Positions 5,606 to 9,429 of a DNA stretch of 9,429 bases are shown piece by piece. Position 1 is the first letter of the stretch. Each line of letters opens with the position of its first letter. The notes below the pieces were generated by a model. The model saw nothing but the letters and a program-made list of their open reading frames with translations. It was not told the DNA's origin and made no database searches. Position numbers and translations under genes: made by a program. The stretch covers positions 1-9,429 of the forward strand of contig JAGRKR010000390.1 in assembly GCA_020442225.1 (NCBI GenBank), read 5' to 3'. This DNA comes from Hyphomicrobiaceae bacterium. GTDB lineage: Bacteria; Pseudomonadota; Alphaproteobacteria; Rhizobiales; Hyphomicrobiaceae.

Positions 5606-7204
5606 ATGCAGGCCAAGAGCAGGACGGCTATCGTCCTGGCAGCAGCTGTCGGCGGCGCAATGATGCTCGCCAGTGCGGCGCCAGCGCTGGCGCAGACCCC
5701 GAAGCGGGGCGGCACCCTCGTGATCGGCTACCACGACACGCCGCCTCACCTCAATCCAGGCGTCCAATCAGGTCTCGCACTGCAGTTCCCGGGGTCGCAG
5801 CTTTTCGCCTCGCCGCTGACGATGGACGACAAGTGGCAGCCGAAGCCCTATCTCGCCGAGAGCTGGCAGTCGTCGGCCGACGGTCTGTCGCTGACCCTGA
5901 AGCTGCGCAAGGATGCGAAATTCCACGACGGCAAGCCGATCACCTCGGCCGACGTCGCCTTCTCGATCGAGGTGATCAAGAAGACGCATCCCTTCAAGCC
6001 CATGTTCGGCCCGGTGACGTCCGTCGAGACGCCCGACGCCCATACCGCCGTGATCCGCTTCAGCGCACCGCATCCCGCCGCGCTCGTGGCGCTCAGCACG
6101 CCGGCGCTCTGCCCGATCATGCCGAAGCACGTCTATGGCGACATCCTCAAGGACCTCGCCGCGGCCCGCAAGCATCCGGCCAACCGCGCGCCTGTCGGCT
6201 CCGGTCCCTTCAAGCTCGTCGAGTTCAAGCCGGGCGAGCACGTAATCTTCGAGCGCTTCGACGGCTTCTTTCTCAAGGGCAAGCCCTACCTCGATCGCGT
6301 CATCATCAAGTACAACAAGGACCCGAACAGCCTGGCGCTCGGCCTCGAGCGCGGCGACATCCACCTGCGCCCCTACGACAACCACGCGCGCATTCTGAAG
6401 CGCCTCGGCGCCAAGCCGCACCTGGTGCTCACCAAGAAGGGTCACGAGGGCGCCGGACCGCTCGCCTGGCTGGCCTTCAACCTCAAGCACCCCATCCTCA
6501 AGGACAAGCGCGTCCGTCACGCCATCGCCATGGCGATCGACAAGGACTTCATCATCAAGAAGCTGCACTCCGGCTACTCGACGCGCGCCTACGGCCCCCT
6601 CGCCGTCGGCAGTCCGTTCGAGGACAAGAGCCCGCAGAAGTTCGACCTCGACCTCGCCAAGGCCAACAAGATGCTGGACGAGGCCGGCCACAAGCGCGGC
6701 GCCGACGGCACGCGCTTCAAGATCAGGCTCGACACGCTGCTCTCCCAGCGCGACGTGGCGGAGTACCTGAAGCCGCAGCTCAAGAAGGTCGGCATCGACG
6801 TCGAGTTGCGCATCCCGCCGGACTTGCCGACCTGGATGCGTTGGGTCGGCGGGCACGAGTTCGACATGACCATGGACGTGGTATTCACGTGGGGCGACCC
6901 GGTCATCGGCGTGCACCGCACCTACCTGACCTCCAACATCCGCAAGGGCCTCATCTGGTCGAATACGCAGAGCTACTCCAACGCCGAGGCCGACAAGCTC
7001 ATGGCCGCAGGCAGCAAGGAGATGGACGCGGCCAAGCGCAAGGCGATCTACCTGCAGTTCCAGAAGCGCATCACCGACGACATGCCCGTGCACTTCATGT
7101 ACTCGCCGCCCTACCACCTCATCTATAACAAGAAGGTGCAGAACCCGCCGCTGACGGTCTGGGGCATCATCGCACCACTGCACGAGGTGTGGCTCAAGGA
7201 CTGA
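5606..7204 (+). CDS. ABC importer periplasmic substrate-binding protein, peptide/nickel family (SBP_bac_5)
   Basis: A 532-residue extracytoplasmic solute receptor of the DppA/OppA/GsiB type, at the usual family length. The N-terminus is a Sec signal peptide: Lys and Arg at residues 4-6, a hydrophobic stretch 8-25, and an ALA cleavage site at 27-29, giving a mature protein beginning QTPKRGG. There is no lipobox cysteine, so it should be freely periplasmic. Mature KRGGTLVIG is the typical first strand. The family signature runs from PYLAESW (81-87) through FHDGKPITSADVAFS (106-120), with GSGPFKLVEF (198-207) and the FNLKHPILKDKRVRHAIAMAID region (291-312) following. Members bind di- or oligopeptides, glutathione, nickel chelates, opines, sugars or other small organics, so the ligand cannot be deduced. 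It opens a transporter operon with two permeases and an ATPase downstream. The adjacent ThDP enzyme suggests the ligand may feed a 2-keto acid pathway, which is inference only. Confidence 0.95.
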   Translation: MQAKSRTAIVLAAAVGGAMMLASAAPALAQTPKRGGTLVIGYHDTPPHLNPGVQSGLALQFPGSQLFASPLTMDDKWQPKPYLAESWQSSADGLSLTLKLRKDAKFHDGKPITSADVAFSIEVIKKTHPFKPMFGPVTSVETPDAHTAVIRFSAPHPAALVALSTPALCPIMPKHVYGDILKDLAAARKHPANRAPVGSGPFKLVEFKPGEHVIFERFDGFFLKGKPYLDRVIIKYNKDPNSLALGLERGDIHLRPYDNHARILKRLGAKPHLVLTKKGHEGAGPLAWLAFNLKHPILKDKRVRHAIAMAIDKDFIIKKLHSGYSTRAYGPLAVGSPFEDKSPQKFDLDLAKANKMLDEAGHKRGADGTRFKIRLDTLLSQRDVAEYLKPQLKKVGIDVELRIPPDLPTWMRWVGGHEFDMTMDVVFTWGDPVIGVHRTYLTSNIRKGLIWSNTQSYSNAEADKLMAAGSKEMDAAKRKAIYLQFQKRITDDMPVHFMYSPPYHLIYNKKVQNPPLTVWGIIAPLHEVWLKD

Positions 7205-7235
7205 GGCGACCGGAGGCGCAAGCCCGCACATCATG

Positions 7236-7266
7236 GTCGCTTCCGGGCGCACGGCCCGGGAGCGAC
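7236..7266 (+). promoter_or_regulatory. Intercistronic 13-bp hairpin between binding protein and first permease
   Basis: Bases 7236-7248 (GTCGCTTCCGGGC) pair with 7254-7266 (GCCCGGGAGCGAC) over 13 pairs, with a single G-T wobble and a 5-base loop GCACG. It starts 31 bases after the binding-protein stop and ends 33 bases before the permease start. Only a weak T-containing stretch (GTTTCTC, from 7273) follows. Such structures between a binding-protein gene and permease genes, as in the maltose operon, protect the upstream mRNA or partly terminate, raising binding protein over membrane subunits. That role is inferred here. Confidence 0.55.
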
Positions 7267-7299
7267 TGCAGCCGTTTCTCCGAACGATAGCGAGTGAGC

Positions 7300-8280
7300 A
7301 TGCGTATCGCCGGCCTCATTGTGAAGCGGCTCTTCTACGCAGCAGCGCTGGTGCTCGCCGTGCTCGTGCTGAATTTCCTGCTCATCCAGCTGGCGCCCGG
7401 CGATCCCGCCGACTTCATCGCCGGCCAGATGGGCGGCGTCACCCAGGAGATCCTCGAGTCCATCCGCAAGGACTACGGCCTCGACCGACCACTGCTCGAA
7501 CAGCTCTGGATCTATCTCAAGCGCGCAGCGACCGGCGACCTCGGCTACTCCTATTACTTCAACTCGCCCGTGGTCACCCTCGTCGTCTCCCGCATCCCCG
7601 CGACCATCCTGCTGATCCTGTCCGCGACCGTCATCGCCCTCGTGCTCGGCACCTGGATGGGCGTGATGGCCGCCCGCCGGCCAGAGAGCTGGTTCTCGAG
7701 CCTGCTGACCGTCTTTGCCCTCGTCGGCTATTCCGCGCCGGCCTTCTGGACCGGCATGATGCTGATCATCCTGCTAGCGTCCGTCATCCCCATCTTTCCC
7801 GTTTCGGGCATGTACGACATCACGCTGAAGACGGGTCCGCTCGGCCATGCGGTCGACGTCGCGCACCACCTGGTCCTGCCGTCGCTGACGCTCGGCATCA
7901 TCTACATCGCCCAGTATGCACGACTGTCCCGCGCCAGCATGCTCGAGGTGCTCAGCGCCGATTACGTGCGCACCGCCCGCGCGAAGGGGCTGAGCGAGCG
8001 CGTGGTCGTCTTCAAGCACGCGCTCCGCAACGCCATCCTGCCGGTCATCACCGTCACCGGTCTGCATTTCGGACACCTGCTCTCCGGCGCCGTGCTGGTC
8101 GAAAGCGTGTTCAACTGGCCCGGGCTCGGCACCCTCGCCTACGACTCGATCCTGCGGCGCGACTACACGACCATCCTCGGCCTGCTCTTCTTCGCCTCGC
8201 TGATGGTCGTCGCCGCCAACCTCGTCACCGATCTCTGCTACCGCCTCGCCGACCCGCGCATCAAATCGAGCCGAGGCTAG
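7300..8280 (+). CDS. ABC importer permease, DppB/OppB/GsiC family
   Basis: A 326-residue inner-membrane permease that would form half of the translocation channel. Six hydrophobic segments can be seen at about residues 10-30, 100-123, 135-165, 190-206, 253-270 and 291-312. The large periplasmic loop after the first helix, with LAPGDPADF (31-39) and DYGLDRPLLEQ (58-68), is characteristic of the DppB subfamily. The cytoplasmic EAA coupling loop appears as ADYVRTARAKGLSERVVVF (220-238) followed by HALRNAILPVI (240-250), which docks the ATPase. FNWPGLG (271-277) is another family hallmark. The ATG at 7300 is preferred over the in-frame GTG at 7294 because GAGTGAG lies just upstream of it; the difference is only two residues. 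The next permease begins 10 bases after its stop. Confidence 0.94.
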   Translation: MRIAGLIVKRLFYAAALVLAVLVLNFLLIQLAPGDPADFIAGQMGGVTQEILESIRKDYGLDRPLLEQLWIYLKRAATGDLGYSYYFNSPVVTLVVSRIPATILLILSATVIALVLGTWMGVMAARRPESWFSSLLTVFALVGYSAPAFWTGMMLIILLASVIPIFPVSGMYDITLKTGPLGHAVDVAHHLVLPSLTLGIIYIAQYARLSRASMLEVLSADYVRTARAKGLSERVVVFKHALRNAILPVITVTGLHFGHLLSGAVLVESVFNWPGLGTLAYDSILRRDYTTILGLLFFASLMVVAANLVTDLCYRLADPRIKSSRG

Positions 8281-8290
8281 AAGGACCGCC

Positions 8291-9187
8291 ATGAGCGACA
8301 AGACCACCGCCCCAGGCCACGCAGAGATCACCCCGCCGCAAGCGAGCAGCCCGACGCGCGAGGCGCTCGCCATGTTCGTGCGCAACCGCGCCGCAGTGCT
8401 GGGCCTGCTGCTGCTCGCATTCGTCATCGGCGCGACCTTCGCTGGCCCCTTCCTCTATCGCGTCGATCCGTTCGCCGTCGTCGGCGCGCCGTTCACCGCA
8501 CCCGGCGATGACATGGACGTGCCGCTCGGCACCGACCATATCGGCCGCGACATCCTCGCCGGTCTCATCAAGGGCGGCGGCCCGACGCTCGCCGTCGGCC
8601 TCTCGGCGGCGCTCATCACCGTCTTCATCGGCGTCCTCGTGGGCGCGCTCTCGGGCTATTACGGCGGCTTTGTCGACGAGGCGCTGATGCGCTTCACGGA
8701 GTTTTTCCAGGTGTTGCCGCCGCTCATCCTGGCCATGGTGCTGGTCGCCATCTTCACCCCATCGCTGGCGACCATCGCCATCGCCATCGGCGTGGTGAGC
8801 TGGCCGGCGACGGCGCGCCTGACCCGCGCCGAGTTCCTCAAGATCCGCGAGCTCGAGTATGTCAAGGCCGCCCGCACCATCGGCGCCAACGACAAGCGCA
8901 TCATCTGGCGCGTGATCCTGCCGAACGCGCTTCCACCCCTCATCGTCTCGGCGACCCTCGTGGTCGGCGTCGCCATCCTGTTCGAGGCCGGCCTCTCCTT
9001 CCTCGGCCTCGGCGATCCCAACGTCATGAGCTGGGGCCTCATGATCGGCTCGAGCCGCCAGTACATCCTCGACGCCTGGTGGTCGATCACATTCCCCGGC
9101 CTCGCCATCTTCCTGACCGTGCTGAGCGTCAGCCTCATCGGGGACGGCCTCAACGACGCCCTCAATCCGCGCCTGCGGGAGCGCTAG
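8291..9187 (+). CDS. ABC importer permease, DppC/OppC/GsiD family
   Basis: A 298-residue inner-membrane permease, partner of the preceding one. The cytoplasmic N-terminus (1-25) leads to the OppC-type first helix (about 33-55). The family motif [19 protein letters not shown] (79-97) precedes the second helix (about 98-121). More membrane segments lie at about 140-156, 158-172, 214-235 and 265-285. The EAA loop is [16 protein letters not shown] (190-205) followed by [13 protein letters not shown] (207-219). [16 protein letters not shown] (234-249) is the usual C-terminal signature. The ribosome site AGAAGGA (8279-8285) overlaps the upstream stop codon, suggesting translational coupling with the DppB-type gene. 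The substrate is not specified by the sequence. Confidence 0.95.
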   Translation: MSDKTTAPGHAEITPPQASSPTREALAMFVRNRAAVLGLLLLAFVIGATFAGPFLYRVDPFAVVGAPFTAPGDDMDVPLGTDHIGRDILAGLIKGGGPTLAVGLSAALITVFIGVLVGALSGYYGGFVDEALMRFTEFFQVLPPLILAMVLVAIFTPSLATIAIAIGVVSWPATARLTRAEFLKIRELEYVKAARTIGANDKRIIWRVILPNALPPLIVSATLVVGVAILFEAGLSFLGLGDPNVMSWGLMIGSSRQYILDAWWSITFPGLAIFLTVLSVSLIGDGLNDALNPRLRER

Positions 9188-9191
9188 GCCG

Positions 9192-9429
9192 ATGACGGCA
9201 GCGACACCTGCACGCCCCCTGCTCGAGGTCGACAACCTCTCTGTCGAGTTCACGACGCGCCGCGGCGTCATCCGCGTTCTCGACCACGTCAGCTTCCAGC
9301 TCACGCCCGGCGCCACGCTCGGTATCGTCGGCGAGTCCGGCTGCGGCAAGTCCATGACGGCGCTCGCCATCATGCGGCTGGTGCCGCCGCCGCACGGATG
9401 CATCGCCGGCGGCGCGGTGCGGCTCGAGG
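9192..9429 (+). CDS. ABC importer ATP-binding protein, DppD/OppD family, 5' part only
   Basis: The first 79 codons of a cytoplasmic nucleotide-binding subunit; the gene continues past the right edge. The opening [11 protein letters not shown] (10-20) is the usual first strand of peptide-family ATPases, followed by VLDHVSFQL (29-37) and the Walker A loop GESGCGKS (47-54), then ALAIMRLVP (57-65), all at expected spacing. Walker B, the ABC signature and the C-terminal oligopeptide extension lie outside the window. The ATG at 9192 follows the permease stop by 4 bases, with GGGAG inside the end of the permease gene, so translation is probably coupled. A second ATPase (DppF type) would be expected downstream. 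Confidence 0.93.
   Translation, partial: MTAATPARPLLEVDNLSVEFTTRRGVIRVLDHVSFQLTPGATLGIVGESGCGKSMTALAIMRLVPPPHGCIAGGAVRLE

Noticed and set aside
5768..7252. A 494-codon minus-strand open frame antisense to the binding protein
   Set aside because: It is a composition shadow of a well-supported SBP_bac_5 gene, with no motif or ribosome site of its own.
8261..9403. A 380-codon minus-strand open frame antisense to the second permease and ATPase
   Set aside because: Its Asp/Glu/Arg-rich product is the complement of the permease codons, and it spans the junction of two real genes.
1..9429. Mobile element, CRISPR array, tRNA or defence system
   Set aside because: No transposase or integrase motif, no evenly spaced direct repeats, no tRNA-like cloverleaf and no defence domain were seen in any coding frame I could support.

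Overview
This is a GC-rich chromosomal stretch, densely coded and with strong G/C bias at third codon positions (shown by very long open frames antisense to real genes). Gene content and composition suggest a free-living proteobacterium, most likely an alphaproteobacterium of the Hyphomicrobiales type. That assignment is inferred from style only: the window has no rRNA, tRNA or other taxonomic marker. I see no mobile element, integrase, CRISPR array or direct repeat.

Left part, minus strand (reading right to left): an extended short-chain dehydrogenase/reductase of the NAD-dependent epimerase family (2696-3622), a four-domain rhodanese protein (1024-2595), and an FAD-dependent amine-oxidase-like oxidoreductase (1-948) whose C-terminus lies beyond the left edge. 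Gaps of 100 and 75 bases separate them and hold GC-rich stem-loops, so they may be one transcription unit with internal processing or attenuation, or partly independent units.

Right part, plus strand: a thiamine-diphosphate-dependent enzyme of the acetolactate synthase-like superfamily (3759-5453), then a peptide/nickel-type (Dpp/Opp/Gsi) ABC importer: periplasmic binding protein (5606-7204), two permeases (7300-8280 and 8291-9187), and the start of the first ATPase (9192 to the right edge). The second ATPase probably follows outside the window. The binding-protein gene has its own candidate promoter after a hairpin, and a 13-bp hairpin separates it from the permeases, an arrangement that typically gives more binding protein than membrane components.

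The two arms diverge from a 136-base region (3623-3758) containing a perfect 7-bp inverted repeat with a 5-base spacer, a candidate operator. The simplest reading is an accessory uptake-and-catabolism locus: an importer brings in a small organic compound, the ThDP enzyme cleaves or decarboxylates a 2-keto acid derived from it, and the dehydrogenase handles a related intermediate. The rhodanese hints at sulfur chemistry, but the substrate cannot be read from the sequence. No clearly new defence or mobile system is present. The points most worth a second look are the non-canonical ThDP enzyme, the rhodanese with mostly altered active sites, and the regulatory palindromes.
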